A DNA stretch of 64,000 nt from Clostridia bacterium (GCA_017453205.1 JAFTKO010000032.1:1-64000), one strand, 5' to 3'. Shown: positions 1 through 9,650, numbered from the stretch's first letter. Translations and numbers: made by a program. The notes: generated by a model from the sequence alone, not told the origin.

Positions 1-749
1 ATAACAAGATTCGCTTCTTGACCGAGGATAACGAGATCACGGAGCTTTCCGATGATGGCGTGTACCTCTGCCTGCGACTGGGGGATACCGCAAATATCGG
101 CGACACTATTGAGTTCTCGCCTTACGGCAGCGAGGAAACCTATACAGTCAAGGTAGCAGGCTATCTGCGTTCACTCGCCAAGGAAAATATCGTGATGACC
201 GACACCTATGCCGACAGCGTGGGAATCGATTATCACATCGGCTCGATTTATACCGATACCGCATCCGAGGATATCGAAAGCTCGTCTATCATCTCGGGTA
301 AACAAGAGAAGCAGATGATTATGGATAGCTATGATACCTTTATGGAGATCATGAATGTGATGATCGTCATTCTTGTGATTGCCGCCATCGTGCTTGGCAT
401 CGTGGTGCTTTATAACCTTGGCGTAATGAGCTATGTGGAGCGCCACAGAGAACTGGCAACCTTAAAGGTGCTTGGCTTTCGCGATAAAGCCATCGGAAAG
501 CTCCTTGTAAGTCAGAATATATGGTTGACCTTCATCGGCGTGCTGATCGGTCTTGTCGGCGGCTACGGCGCTCTTTACGTGCTTGTCACCGCCCTTGTCA
601 GTGAATACGAGTTGAGTATTACGATAGGCTGGATAACCTATATTGTCAGCATCGCGCTGACCTTCGGCGTATCCCTTCTTGTCGGACTTATGGTGGCGAG
701 AAAGAATAAGAAGATCGATATGGTTGAAGCACTCAAGGGCGCGGAATAA
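1..749 (+). CDS. FtsX-like ABC transporter permease, C-terminal part
   Basis: The reading frame is already open at base 3, so the 5' end lies outside the window. The visible 248 residues hold an extracytoplasmic beta-rich stretch followed by three hydrophobic segments (MNVMIVILVIAAIVLG, WLTFIGVLIGLVGGYGAL and WITYIVSIALTFGVSLLVGL). The cytoplasmic loop between the first two reads ERHRELATLKVLGF, the classic FtsX/MacB permease signature. The protein ends in MVEALKGAE, also typical of the family. It would form the membrane part of a MacB-type ABC complex acting on lipids, peptides or exported proteins. Its ATPase is probably encoded upstream of the window or by the fusions at 1949-6492. Family assignment is firm; the substrate is unknown. 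Confidence 0.9.
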   Translation, partial: NKIRFLTEDNEITELSDDGVYLCLRLGDTANIGDTIEFSPYGSEETYTVKVAGYLRSLAKENIVMTDTYADSVGIDYHIGSIYTDTASEDIESSSIISGKQEKQMIMDSYDTFMEIMNVMIVILVIAAIVLGIVVLYNLGVMSYVERHRELATLKVLGFRDKAIGKLLVSQNIWLTFIGVLIGLVGGYGALYVLVTALVSEYELSITIGWITYIVSIALTFGVSLLVGLMVARKNKKIDMVEALKGAE

Positions 750-750
750 A

Positions 751-1365
751 ATGAACGATAACAAAAAATTCTGGCAACGCTTTGCCAAACTGTATAGCCC
801 ATTTATGGAAAAGGGCAACAAGGATCTATACGAAAAAATTAAGGAACGCTCCATTCCTTACATTAGTCATGATACTAACGTGTTAGAGCTCGCCTGTGGC
901 TCAGGGCAGTTATCCTTTCGTCTTGCCCGTTATGCGAAGCTGTGGGAGGCAACCGATTTTTCCGAAAATATGATTTCGGAGGCAAAGAAGAAAGAGAAGT
1001 CAAGCAATCTTCATTTTTCGGTACAGGATGCCACAAATCTGCCCTATGCGGACGGCAGCTTTGATGCGGTTGTTATTGCAAACGCTCTGCACATCATGCC
1101 CGAGCCCGACCGAGCAATGACAGAGATATGCCATGTCCTAAAAAAAGGAGGCACGTTGATCGCACCGACGTTTATTCACGGTGCAGGCTTCGGATATCAT
1201 TTTCGTACAAGGCTGATGTATTTGATAGGCTTCAAGGCGTACAGTAAATGGAGTGCCGAGCGCTTTGTGGAATACATAAAAAGCTATGGATATGAAATCA
1301 AAGAGCAGACGGTGATGGGGAGTAATATGATGCCTCTCTGCTGTTTGATTGCAAGAAAAGGATAG
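751..1365 (+). CDS. class I SAM-dependent methyltransferase
   Basis: This 204-residue protein starts at an ATG one base after the permease stop, so the two are translationally coupled. Motif I (VLELACGSGQLS, near residues 46-57) binds S-adenosylmethionine. The acidic DFSEN loop, the QDATNLPYADGSFDAVV motif and the LKKGGTLIAP strand follow in the standard order of a Methyltransf_11/UbiE-like fold. The C-terminal third (YHFRTRLMYLIGFKAYSKWSAERF) resembles small-molecule or lipid methyltransferases. The substrate cannot be told. An upstream in-frame start inside the permease was rejected because the homologous fold begins at FWQRFAKLY. Confidence 0.88.
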   Translation: MNDNKKFWQRFAKLYSPFMEKGNKDLYEKIKERSIPYISHDTNVLELACGSGQLSFRLARYAKLWEATDFSENMISEAKKKEKSSNLHFSVQDATNLPYADGSFDAVVIANALHIMPEPDRAMTEICHVLKKGGTLIAPTFIHGAGFGYHFRTRLMYLIGFKAYSKWSAERFVEYIKSYGYEIKEQTVMGSNMMPLCCLIARKG

Positions 1366-1369
1366 CAAA

Positions 1370-1489
1370 ATGGAATTCATAGACGTATTGATTATAATCG
1401 GAATCGTTGTTTGTTTGATTGCCGTCATCACGGGAGTAAAATACTTGTGCAAGAAGCACTTGAAACGGCATCACCAAAAAAACAATTAG
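1370..1489 (+). CDS. small single-pass membrane peptide
   Basis: A 39-residue frame begins four bases after the methyltransferase stop. It encodes one strongly hydrophobic helix (VLIIIGIVVCLIAVITGV) followed by a basic tail (KYLCKKHLKRHHQKNN). The architecture is that of a real one-helix membrane protein with the positive end in the cytosol, and an intrinsic terminator follows directly. No clear Shine-Dalgarno sequence is visible, so translation may depend on coupling. Function is unknown. Confidence 0.55.
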   Translation: MEFIDVLIIIGIVVCLIAVITGVKYLCKKHLKRHHQKNN

Positions 1490-1498
1490 ATATTTTTC

Positions 1499-1527
1499 AA
1501 AAAGGCGGGAGGGTTTCTCGCCTTTTT
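1499..1527 (+). terminator. intrinsic terminator
   Basis: A GGCG/CGCC stem flanked by A5 and T5 (AAAAAGGCG...CGCCTTTTT) lies ten bases after the small membrane peptide and closes the first transcription unit. Confidence 0.8.
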
Positions 1528-1620
1528 GTCTCAATTCCTAAAAGAATGGCGTTTCTTATGATATCGGATACAACAATATAATAAATTTTCATCTATTGCT
1601 GATTTTTTCTAATGAAAATA

Positions 1621-1649
1621 TTGACATTGTATTGAAATTGTGATATAAT
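1621..1649 (+). promoter_or_regulatory. sigma-A type promoter
   Basis: A perfect TTGACA and a perfect TATAAT are separated by 17 bases. The predicted transcript starts near 1656, about 290 bases before the GTG start of the first ABC gene. Confidence 0.9.
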
Positions 1650-1655
1650 ATCTTA

Positions 1656-1948
1656 GGTTTTAGATGAAGTTAAAACCGATTGATCGGTCGCAAGACCGAT
1701 AAAAAATTAAAAAGCAGTTAGCAATCTCTAACCGAATAATTAGGAAACGCATATCGGCCTTCGGGTCGATATTGTATTTTACGGCAATGTTACCCATAGG
1801 TAACAAAATTCAATATCTTGAATTGCGGTCGAAAGACCGTTTTAATAAACCTGTTTGTTGCCTATGGGTAACAAATTTAAGGCGTACAAAAAACAACACA
1901 AGCGGCAAGTCTACGCAGATGGTGAAAGATAGCAAAGGAGAAGATGGC
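1656..1948 (+). ncRNA. highly structured 5' leader RNA of the ABC operon
   Basis: At least eight local hairpins follow each other: 1656-1677 (GGTTTTA/TAAAACC), 1683-1700 (GCAA loop), 1717-1732, 1751-1772 (nine pairs closed by TTCG), 1789-1804, 1807-1824 (seven perfect pairs), 1825-1840 (GAAA loop) and 1857-1872. The stems at 1683 and 1825 are near copies (CGGTCGCAAGACCG and CGGTCGAAAGACCG). In addition 1790-1800 is perfectly complementary over 11 bases to 1861-1871, so hairpins 1789 and 1857 can be exchanged for one long-range helix. There is no convincing ORF. GNRA and UUCG loops argue for selected RNA structure. It matches no riboswitch class I can name. Whether it acts in cis or as a separate RNA is not known. 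Confidence 0.6.
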
Positions 1949-4018
1949 GTGTTATTAAAACTCCAAAACATCGGAAAAATTTATGACTCAAACGACATTT
2001 TGACAATCGGCATCCGAGGTGTCAATCTGGAGCTTGATTATAATGAATTCGTGATCATCGAGGGTGAATCGGGCTCCGGTAAAAGTACCTTGCTCAACGT
2101 GATCGGTGCCAACGATACATACGAGGAAGGCGAGCTGTACTTTGAGGGAATGGAAACCTCACACTATTCGGAGAGCGAATGGGAAAAGTACAGAGAGCAG
2201 AACATTGCTACCGTCTTTCAGGATTTCAATATTATAGAAAACTTAACGGTTTTGGAAAACGTGGAGCTTGCGCTGCTTCGCATTGAGAACAGGAGCGAGC
2301 GTATCCGCATTGCCAAATCGCTCATCGAGCGCGTTGGACTCTCCAAGCAGGCAAACCAAAAGGGTAGCCGTCTCTCGGGCGGTGAAAAACAAAGAACCGT
2401 GATTGCCCGTGCTCTTGCGAAGGACTCTCCGATCATCCTTGCTGACGAGCCTACGGGAAACCTTGATGTGAAATCCTCCAAGGAGGTTGCGGCTCTGCTT
2501 AAAGAGGTATCCAAGGATAAGCTTGTGATCGTGGTTACGCATAACCCCGAATACTTTCATCAGTATGCAACGAGGAAGGTTCGTATCTATGACGGTCGTG
2601 TATCTGAGGATACGGTGATTGAAAAGCCCGATACGAGCCGTAAGGTAGAAAAGAAGGTTGTAAAGCCTGCTACCAAAAAGCAAAATCTCAAAAATACCTT
2701 TTGGCTTGGCGTTCTCAACTACAAGAGCCGTCCCCGCTTTACTTCCTTGATGAGCTGTGCTCTGATCATTGCGGCAATTACGGTATTTATGGTGTTGACA
2801 CTTTTTAGCGGTTCGTTGATACAGCCCATGACCGCCACCCTTGACGAAGTTCCGATAGAAGGAAAGGTCATCGTATCTACCGAGGATGGACTCTTAGAGG
2901 AAATGGAGGTTTCACAGATCGCAGGCGCGACTGAAGCAGGATATTTCCTCGAAGACAATGATATATCCTCCTTTACCATTGAAATCGCCAAAGCGAGCGG
3001 TATGCTCGATGCCTATACAGTACATTGCGTATATGCTCCGTATCAGTATGCCCTTGAAGCCGGAAATGCCGTTCTCGTATTGCCGAGCTCTGCATCGAAG
3101 GATGCTGAAACGATTAAAAATACGTTTCTTGGCGCAAACGCCGGACTTCATACCATTGAGGTGGAGAAAACGCTGACCTCAAATCAAGTGATCCTTTATA
3201 TCGGTTATGACGATCTGACACAGAACGGAAAGAAGATCGAAGCCATCAACTCCGAAATGAAGATTGGTGACGATACTGCTATCGCCTATACCTTTGAAAT
3301 CAATGAGGCGCTTCTTCCCGGGGAGGTCAATCTTGTCAACTCCAACTTTTGGGATGTCAAGGATAAGGGTGTTGTACTTTCCGTCAAAGCAAATCAGGCA
3401 TACACCATTGTAAACGATGATGAGCTGAACGAAAGTGTTTCGGGCGTTATTGTACAGATGAATGCCGAGGATTATAACGCCATCTTCAATGAAGTGATCG
3501 TAGAAGGCGAAGAATCCTGTCTCTACTTTGCAACCGACGAGCTGGCACAGGCGGCAATCGCTAAGCTTCCCGAGGGCTATATCGGTCTGCTTTCCACAAG
3601 CGAGATCTTCGTGCAGGATGCAGGTGAGGTATTCACGACCAACATTATATATTATCTTGCATTGATTGCCATCAGCTTTTGCTTTGCAATGATCATCAGT
3701 ATTATCTTTATGCGTAGCATTAAGATCTATCAAACCGACTTTACGGTTTACAGAACGCTGGGTATTTCAAGAAGAATATCCTCCCGTTCTCTTTACATTC
3801 AAATGGCTTTGATGTTTGTTCCCACACTGTTCTTATTGCCCTTGATTTCCTTTGTGGCAACGGTGATTCCCGGCAGCGGAATGACCTTTATCAGCCTTGG
3901 AAACTACATCTTTATTGAAATTCTGATGCTCTTGATCGTTGAGATTGTTGCATACGGATTTAACAAAAACATTAGCGGTCAGTCGATCCGCAAGAGCTTA
4001 AGGAGGGGATCGAAATGA
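1949..4018 (+). CDS. ABC transporter, ATPase fused to FtsX-like permease (first of pair)
   Basis: The start is set at GTG 1949 because AAAGGAG lies eight bases upstream and homology begins at LLKLQNIGKIY; more upstream codons fall in the structured leader. The 689-residue protein has a MacB/LolD-type ATPase (Walker A GESGSGKST 39-47, signature LSGGEKQR 142-149, Walker B with ADEPTGNLD 165-173). This is followed by one membrane helix near 265-288, an extracytoplasmic domain of about 270 residues, and three helices near 563-587, 617-640 and 654-672. This is the MacB topology. It probably works as a heterodimer with the next gene, which overlaps its stop by four bases (ATGA). The extracytoplasmic domain suggests handling of exported or lipid-linked substrates; the true substrate is unknown. 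Confidence 0.9.
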   Translation: MLLKLQNIGKIYDSNDILTIGIRGVNLELDYNEFVIIEGESGSGKSTLLNVIGANDTYEEGELYFEGMETSHYSESEWEKYREQNIATVFQDFNIIENLTVLENVELALLRIENRSERIRIAKSLIERVGLSKQANQKGSRLSGGEKQRTVIARALAKDSPIILADEPTGNLDVKSSKEVAALLKEVSKDKLVIVVTHNPEYFHQYATRKVRIYDGRVSEDTVIEKPDTSRKVEKKVVKPATKKQNLKNTFWLGVLNYKSRPRFTSLMSCALIIAAITVFMVLTLFSGSLIQPMTATLDEVPIEGKVIVSTEDGLLEEMEVSQIAGATEAGYFLEDNDISSFTIEIAKASGMLDAYTVHCVYAPYQYALEAGNAVLVLPSSASKDAETIKNTFLGANAGLHTIEVEKTLTSNQVILYIGYDDLTQNGKKIEAINSEMKIGDDTAIAYTFEINEALLPGEVNLVNSNFWDVKDKGVVLSVKANQAYTIVNDDELNESVSGVIVQMNAEDYNAIFNEVIVEGEESCLYFATDELAQAAIAKLPEGYIGLLSTSEIFVQDAGEVFTTNIIYYLALIAISFCFAMIISIIFMRSIKIYQTDFTVYRTLGISRRISSRSLYIQMALMFVPTLFLLPLISFVATVIPGSGMTFISLGNYIFIEILMLLIVEIVAYGFNKNISGQSIRKSLRRGSK

Positions 4019-6492
4019 TTAAGATAGAAAATATCGGCAGAGTATTCAATCCCCGTTCAAGAAATCGCAACCAAGTTTTGAAGGGCGTATCCTTTGAGCT
4101 CCCCGAAAAGGGGCTTGTGGCGCTGTTCGGTAAATCGGGTAGCGGTAAGACCACCATGCTGAACATCATCGGAGGTCTCGACAGGCAGGATAGCGGTAAG
4201 ATCTACATAGACGGCGAATGTACAAGCGGAAAGGTAGACCGAATCCGCAATGCCAAGATCGGCTTTATCTTCCAAAACTATTATCTTGAAAAAGGTTATA
4301 CCATTTCCGAGATCATGCGAAATCAAATGATGATCGCCGGATTCAAGGATGAAGCCGAGATTGCTCGCAGAACATCGGCGGTCTTGCAGCTCGTGGAAAT
4401 GGAGCGCTACAAGAACAAACAAGGTGATGCGCTTTCGGGCGGTCAGAAGCAAAGAGTGGCGATTGCCCGTGCGCTTATTAAGGGCGCGGATGTGATCCTT
4501 GCCGACGAACCCACGGGAAACCTTGACGTGCAGAATACCATTAAGGTTATGGATATTCTGAAAGAAATATCCAAAACCAAGCTCGTTGTCCTTGTTACAC
4601 ACGAAATCACTCTGATTAAACGCTATGCGGATAGTTATATCGAGCTTGTGGACGGCGAGATCAGCAACACAAGCACCATCACAGAAAACGTGCGATATGA
4701 CGTAGAGCGCAACAATATTTACGCTGACGAAAGCACCGCGAGAGAGGTAAGACAGGACGGACTCGGTATTACTCTTTACGGAGATCCGATACAGACCGAA
4801 AGCGACCTTCAGATCTTCAATGACGGCGGCACCGTTTACCTAAAGGTTGGCAAGAGTGTTTCTATCATTGATGATGCAAGCGAAAAGAAGGTCGTATTCA
4901 AAGGAAATACCGAGAGTGACATAGCGACAGAAGAAAAAACTCCCGTTCCTGTGTTTGAAAAGAGTAAATCAAAACGAAACGGTAAGCTCTTTAACATCAA
5001 GCGTGTATTTGGACTTTTCCGCAGAGATAGTGAAGAACGCTTCTATTCCACCTCAAACGTATTCAAGCAAATATTTATCTGTGCCATTGCAGCCGTAATC
5101 TGTTTCTTTGCCTTCAACGTGTTTGAGATCGCCAATATGACGATTGAAAACAAAAGCGTAAATGAGAACAGCATTTATACAAGCTTGAACGCTTACTCGG
5201 AGCTACGCCGTATGGATGAGAGCAAGTACGAATCCATTGACTTCTTTGATACCCATATGCTGACAGGTAGCTTCTCGTATAGCGATATGGCGGCACTTGC
5301 CAATATTGAAGCCGATTATACTCCGAAAGCCATCAATACAGGAGATACCTTTGAGGGGCTTTACGGTAAGATGCCCGAGGTTGGAGAAATTCTGATCTCT
5401 CGCGCTCTTGCGGAAAAGCTGAAAACCGAGTTTCGCATGGAGGAGCTGTCAAATGACAAATCTCTCCTTCTCGTATCCTTTGATAACACCTTCAAGATCA
5501 GCGGTATCGTGGACGGCGGCGAATCCTTTGTTTATATGAACAAGAGTGATTATGTCAACTTCCTCGGCGTATTTGCAAGCATGAATTTTTCGGATACCAA
5601 CGGGTTGTTTTTCAAGGACAACTACGGCGCAAAGAATTATACCGTAGAGATACGTCTTGCCGAAAAGGAGCTTGCAAACGATAAAGTACTTGTTGAGATC
5701 AACCGCAACTCGCTTTACAAGATGATGGTTGACAGTACACAGGCGGACTATGAGGTAGAGCTGACCAACACGCAGCTCGCGCATACGCCTTACGCCATTC
5801 AAATTACGAACAGTAAGATGTACGTGGAAAAATTTGAGATCACAAGAGATGTGATGACTACCGATATCCGAATCTATGTCAATTCCGAGGTTTTGGATAA
5901 CATTTTTGTGTATATGTCCCCGAACCTCGATGCTCTTGGAACGAGAACAGCGGCAAACGGAATGCAATCGGCGTACTACTTTGAGATTGAAACCGCCGAC
6001 AGCGCACAACTGACACAGCTTAAAAATGAGCTGCGTGACAGAGGTGTTACGTCGGTAGATATTAACGCCATCTATGAGCGTGAGAATACCGAGATTTTGG
6101 AGGAAAGCCGTGAAGGACTCAACATCTTCTATGTGATGATCGTGCTTCTGCTTCTAATATACTACTTCATTGAGAAATCCGGTAGTATCAAGAACAGTAA
6201 GGAATACGGTATTTACCGAGCGATCGGTGTCAACAAGAGCAATCTACTTTTTAAGGAGTGCATTGCAACCCTTGTCAGCAACATCATCGGTTATCTCGTA
6301 TGCTTCGCTGTTGTAACCACGGTAATTTGTATCAGATACGCAGTGATGAACGTTGTATTTACCGGCTTTGTCGGTATCGCACTTGCTATGTTCGGCATCA
6401 GTGCCGCGCTTATGGTTGCGATCTCGATGATCCCTTATACCTTCGTGCTTTATCAGACTCCCGCAAAGATTCTGACCAAGTTCGATATTTAA
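4015..6492 (+). CDS. ABC transporter, ATPase fused to FtsX-like permease (second of pair)
   Basis: This 825-residue protein overlaps the previous gene by four bases. The N-terminal ATPase has Walker A GKSGSGKT (39-46), signature LSGGQKQR (140-147) and a Walker B ending in DEPTGNLD. A short beta-rich linker (about 245-325, with repeated turns such as TLYGDPIQTESDLQIFNDGG) comes before the first membrane helix (349-370). A 330-residue extracytoplasmic domain follows, then three helices near 701-721, 751-775 and 785-808. The loop SKEYGIYRAIGVNKSNL is the FtsX coupling motif. Two unequal ATPase-permease fusions in tandem point to an obligate heterodimer. The linker has no counterpart in the partner and may be specific to this system. 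Confidence 0.9.
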   Translation: MIKIENIGRVFNPRSRNRNQVLKGVSFELPEKGLVALFGKSGSGKTTMLNIIGGLDRQDSGKIYIDGECTSGKVDRIRNAKIGFIFQNYYLEKGYTISEIMRNQMMIAGFKDEAEIARRTSAVLQLVEMERYKNKQGDALSGGQKQRVAIARALIKGADVILADEPTGNLDVQNTIKVMDILKEISKTKLVVLVTHEITLIKRYADSYIELVDGEISNTSTITENVRYDVERNNIYADESTAREVRQDGLGITLYGDPIQTESDLQIFNDGGTVYLKVGKSVSIIDDASEKKVVFKGNTESDIATEEKTPVPVFEKSKSKRNGKLFNIKRVFGLFRRDSEERFYSTSNVFKQIFICAIAAVICFFAFNVFEIANMTIENKSVNENSIYTSLNAYSELRRMDESKYESIDFFDTHMLTGSFSYSDMAALANIEADYTPKAINTGDTFEGLYGKMPEVGEILISRALAEKLKTEFRMEELSNDKSLLLVSFDNTFKISGIVDGGESFVYMNKSDYVNFLGVFASMNFSDTNGLFFKDNYGAKNYTVEIRLAEKELANDKVLVEINRNSLYKMMVDSTQADYEVELTNTQLAHTPYAIQITNSKMYVEKFEITRDVMTTDIRIYVNSEVLDNIFVYMSPNLDALGTRTAANGMQSAYYFEIETADSAQLTQLKNELRDRGVTSVDINAIYERENTEILEESREGLNIFYVMIVLLLLIYYFIEKSGSIKNSKEYGIYRAIGVNKSNLLFKECIATLVSNIIGYLVCFAVVTTVICIRYAVMNVVFTGFVGIALAMFGISAALMVAISMIPYTFVLYQTPAKILTKFDI

Positions 6493-6558
6493 TTTCGGTA
6501 ATTACCGTCGCCATACGGTTTTACAAAATAAAATTTTTACAGCAAAGGAGTAAAAAAA

Positions 6559-9500
6559 ATGGCAAAAAGTCAGAAAAGAGTCATTACCGCACTTGCCTTG
6601 GTAATGCTGCTCTTACTCAGTGTCTGCGCGTTTTCGGCGTGCGGAAGCAAGGACTACACTGTTACCTTCATGATCGAAGATAAAAGTGAAGTCGTTTCGG
6701 TTGTGGATGGCAAGGTAACACTACCCGAAGATCCCACTAAGGACGGATATATTTTCCGTGGTTGGTACACAGATGAAGCTTGTACTCAGGCATTTGATGC
6801 AAATGCTGAAATAACAAGCGACATGACGGTGTATGCGTATTTCGTACCCGTTACCGCAAATGTTCACATAAATGGTGTGGACAAAGGAGAGGTTCAGATG
6901 AAGGATTATGCTACCTTCACCAAGAGCTATCAGGATGATGCACTTTCGCAGAGCCTCACATTTGACGGTTGGTACATTGATGCAGGCTACACCACAAAGT
7001 ATACTACACAAGATGTAGATGACCTCTACGGACGTTACATGGCAGAGGTTGTCTTTGATAACGGTTATGAGATCGTTTATACAACGCTTGTGCAGACGGG
7101 TACAGTAATGGCTCAGCCCGAGATTGCAAGCATACAAAAGAACTACATGGATGCAGAGGATCTTTCCTATGTTGATGCTGACGGAAACGCATTTGATTTC
7201 AATAAAGAAATTTCTGTCAACACCACGGTAACGGTGCTTTGGAAAACGCCTTACCTCATTTATGAAAAAATCGAGGGTTCGGCAAACTACAAGGTAATCG
7301 GTCTTGCCCGTGACGCTATGGACACTTGGATGCAATATCCTTGTATCTCTATTCTTTCCAAGAACATAACTGTCGGAGAGGATGAGAGCGGTAACAAGAT
7401 TGTTGCAAACGTCGTGTCCTTTGACGGTCAGGCTTCCTCTACGGAGAGCCATTCCTTTGGATACATCAATGCCGCCAAACAGATCATGTTTGCGGACGGT
7501 ATTGAATATATCACCAATCTGCAGGGTACGATGAATAACGTCTGCGAGAAGATCATTCTTCCCGAAACGCTCAAGGTGCTTGAAAAGTCCATTTGGAACT
7601 ACGATATGCTGACATACTGCAATGTTCCCGAGAGCCTTGAGGTCATCATCGACTGCTTCTGGAAGCATTACCTCGAAGGCATTGTAGATACGTACAGAGG
7701 TTCTAATACTTACGATTTTGAGATTGCTATTCCCGCAGGCATCAAAACGTTGGCTATGGTACCCGCCACTGTGAAGTTTGCAGATGGAGCACCCTACGTC
7801 GTTGAGGATGGTATGATGTACAAAAAGGATGGCGATGATAAGATTCTGATTTCTGTATATCAATCGAACGTGAAGGACGGCAATCTGACCGTTCCCGAGG
7901 GTGTAACGAAAATTCACGTCGGCGTACTGAACAAGGTCGATTGCTCTTATATTTATCTCCCCTCTACGCTGACAGGCGTTGAGTACACCGTTGACGCATC
8001 CGAATACGATACGGTCTACGACGGTAGCTATCTTACAAAGCAGCAGTATCTTACAGCACCTATGGGCGTTGGAATGTATAATGATGCTTTTGCACTCACC
8101 GATAAGCTTGATAAATTGACATATGTTGTATTCAACACTACCGCATACCCCTTCGGCGATAACAATTACCTCTTCCTTGCTTCTATTCTGAACAAAGGTA
8201 TCTTTACCTATGATCAGCTTGAGGAAACAAAGCTGGTGTTCACAGGCGAGGTGAAAGAGGGCGATATTTCCGTGAATGTTTCCTATAAAAATGTAATGGA
8301 CGGTACGGATGCAAAAAAGACGACCCTCACGTTCCCCACGGGTACTGTGCTTGAAAGAGAAGCATTCCTTTCCCAGCTTGGCATTACATCCGAGGCGCTC
8401 GGTGTCAACGTTAAGGTAACCTCTATCGAGCAGTTTGGCGTAGAGTATGCCTTTGGTGCAAAGAATTGCAATCAGTATATTGAGATCATTTACGAGTATG
8501 ACGTTAAGGGCTTTACCACTACCGAAAATGCCGACGGTACTCTGACTGTTACCGGATTTGACCAAAACACCGCTCAGCTTCTTGATAACGGAACGTATTT
8601 GATCGTTATCCCCAACGAGCTTGACGGTAAGGTTATCACTGCCATTGCTGAGGGCGCATTTAAGGGCAACAATGCTATCTCTAAAGTGTATATCGGCAAT
8701 AGCGTTAAGACCATTGGTGCGGAGGCTTTTATGAACACCTCCAACCTCGAATATCTCTCGGTAACTCCCGGCGGTCTTGAGGTGATCGGCAGAAGCGCAT
8801 TTGAAAATATGGGCTGTATCAATGAAAACGGCAAATGGGTGATGAACCCCGAAATGCCCGATTTTAAGTTTGTGAACTATACGAAAAAGACAGCATATAT
8901 CTATATTCCTCTTGCAAACCTCAAAACCGTTGAGCCCTATGCTTTCAAGTCTATGGCAATTGCTTCCTTTATGCCCGTAGAGGGAGAAACGGACAGAATT
9001 TTGATGAAGTTTGCTTACGGTCAAGATCCTATGTACCCGAATCCCGTTGAAAACGAATTCTACTATCTTATCGATGCATCGGGTGATGTTACCGGTATCA
9101 TTCAGTATGTTGGTAGGGATACCGTGGAGCAGTACAGTTGTATTGATGCGACCCAAAAGGTAAACGTTACGGTTTGGGATGTACGACTTGTGGCAACGAT
9201 CAGCGGCACAAAAGCTTCGGATAGCATTACGATCGGTTGGGAAGTAAGACCTTTTGCGGCATACTTCGGAGAAGCCTTTGACACAAACGTGCTTCGCTAT
9301 GAAGTTATGGAGGGTTCTGTTTATTACAGATCCAACGTTGCATTCGGTATTGTAAGCAAGGTTCACAAAAACGCTTTCACTGATATGGGAACAACAAACT
9401 CCAGTGGTGAAGAGGTCGAAGGAAAGGTTTCTGTTTATAACCGTACCGGAGATAACGGATGGATCCAAAAGGATGATGTTATCAATCAAAACAGCGAGAT

Positions 9501-9597
9501 ATTTGAAGACGGTTGGTGGGAAGGCATTCCCAACAGCGAGAACACGGTAACGAACGAAGATAAAGTGGGTGACTTCACCTCCTTATTGATTTCTTAA
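6559..9597 (+). CDS. large lipoprotein with InlB B-repeat and BspA-type leucine-rich repeats
   Basis: The start ATG 6559 follows AAAGGAG. A lipoprotein signal with lipobox FSAC (Cys28) predicts anchoring to the outer face of the membrane. Residues 34-95 form a Listeria-Bacteroides (InlB B) repeat with the hallmark GYIFRGWYTDEACTQAFD, and a second, weaker copy follows (LTFDGWYIDAGYTTKY). BspA/LRR_5-like stretches occur at several places, for example AIAEGAFKGNNAISKVYIGN and SVKTIGAEAFMNTSNLEYL around residues 690-745. These modules bind proteins or glycans in known surface proteins. It lies 66 bases after the second ABC fusion and probably belongs to the same transcript, suggesting that it is a substrate-binding or adhesive partner of the transporter. 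The protein has 1012 residues. Confidence 0.85.
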   Translation: MAKSQKRVITALALVMLLLLSVCAFSACGSKDYTVTFMIEDKSEVVSVVDGKVTLPEDPTKDGYIFRGWYTDEACTQAFDANAEITSDMTVYAYFVPVTANVHINGVDKGEVQMKDYATFTKSYQDDALSQSLTFDGWYIDAGYTTKYTTQDVDDLYGRYMAEVVFDNGYEIVYTTLVQTGTVMAQPEIASIQKNYMDAEDLSYVDADGNAFDFNKEISVNTTVTVLWKTPYLIYEKIEGSANYKVIGLARDAMDTWMQYPCISILSKNITVGEDESGNKIVANVVSFDGQASSTESHSFGYINAAKQIMFADGIEYITNLQGTMNNVCEKIILPETLKVLEKSIWNYDMLTYCNVPESLEVIIDCFWKHYLEGIVDTYRGSNTYDFEIAIPAGIKTLAMVPATVKFADGAPYVVEDGMMYKKDGDDKILISVYQSNVKDGNLTVPEGVTKIHVGVLNKVDCSYIYLPSTLTGVEYTVDASEYDTVYDGSYLTKQQYLTAPMGVGMYNDAFALTDKLDKLTYVVFNTTAYPFGDNNYLFLASILNKGIFTYDQLEETKLVFTGEVKEGDISVNVSYKNVMDGTDAKKTTLTFPTGTVLEREAFLSQLGITSEALGVNVKVTSIEQFGVEYAFGAKNCNQYIEIIYEYDVKGFTTTENADGTLTVTGFDQNTAQLLDNGTYLIVIPNELDGKVITAIAEGAFKGNNAISKVYIGNSVKTIGAEAFMNTSNLEYLSVTPGGLEVIGRSAFENMGCINENGKWVMNPEMPDFKFVNYTKKTAYIYIPLANLKTVEPYAFKSMAIASFMPVEGETDRILMKFAYGQDPMYPNPVENEFYYLIDASGDVTGIIQYVGRDTVEQYSCIDATQKVNVTVWDVRLVATISGTKASDSITIGWEVRPFAAYFGEAFDTNVLRYEVMEGSVYYRSNVAFGIVSKVHKNAFTDMGTTNSSGEEVEGKVSVYNRTGDNGWIQKDDVINQNSEIFEDGWWEGIPNSENTVTNEDKVGDFTSLLIS

Positions 9598-9609
9598 CCT
9601 ATTGAAAAG

Positions 9610-9650
9610 CTGCCAACCGAAAAAACAGATTTCGGTTGGCAGTTTATTTT
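9610..9650 (+). terminator. intrinsic terminator between the two InlB lipoproteins
   Basis: CTGCCAACCGAAA (9610-9622) pairs perfectly with TTTCGGTTGGCAG (9630-9642), followed by TTTATTTT. It sits inside the apparent operon, so it may lower rather than stop expression of the two downstream genes. No promoter of consensus quality was found between it and 9680. Confidence 0.85.

Noticed and set aside
1772-1948. Extended N terminus for the first ABC fusion, starting upstream of 1949
   Set aside because: The extension would translate the hairpin region into a peptide with no homology, and only GTG 1949 has a proper ribosome site.
1656-1948. Leader as a group II intron, T-box or known metabolite riboswitch
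   Set aside because: No domain V-like hairpin, no T-box sequence (TGGN anti-terminator motif) and no conserved core of FMN, SAM, TPP, cobalamin or lysine riboswitches is visible.
6721-9489. Very long open frame on the - strand opposite the InlB/LRR lipoprotein gene
   Set aside because: It is an exact antisense shadow of a gene with signal peptide and known repeats. Its product is Cys/Ile/His-rich with no domain, and it lacks a ribosome site.
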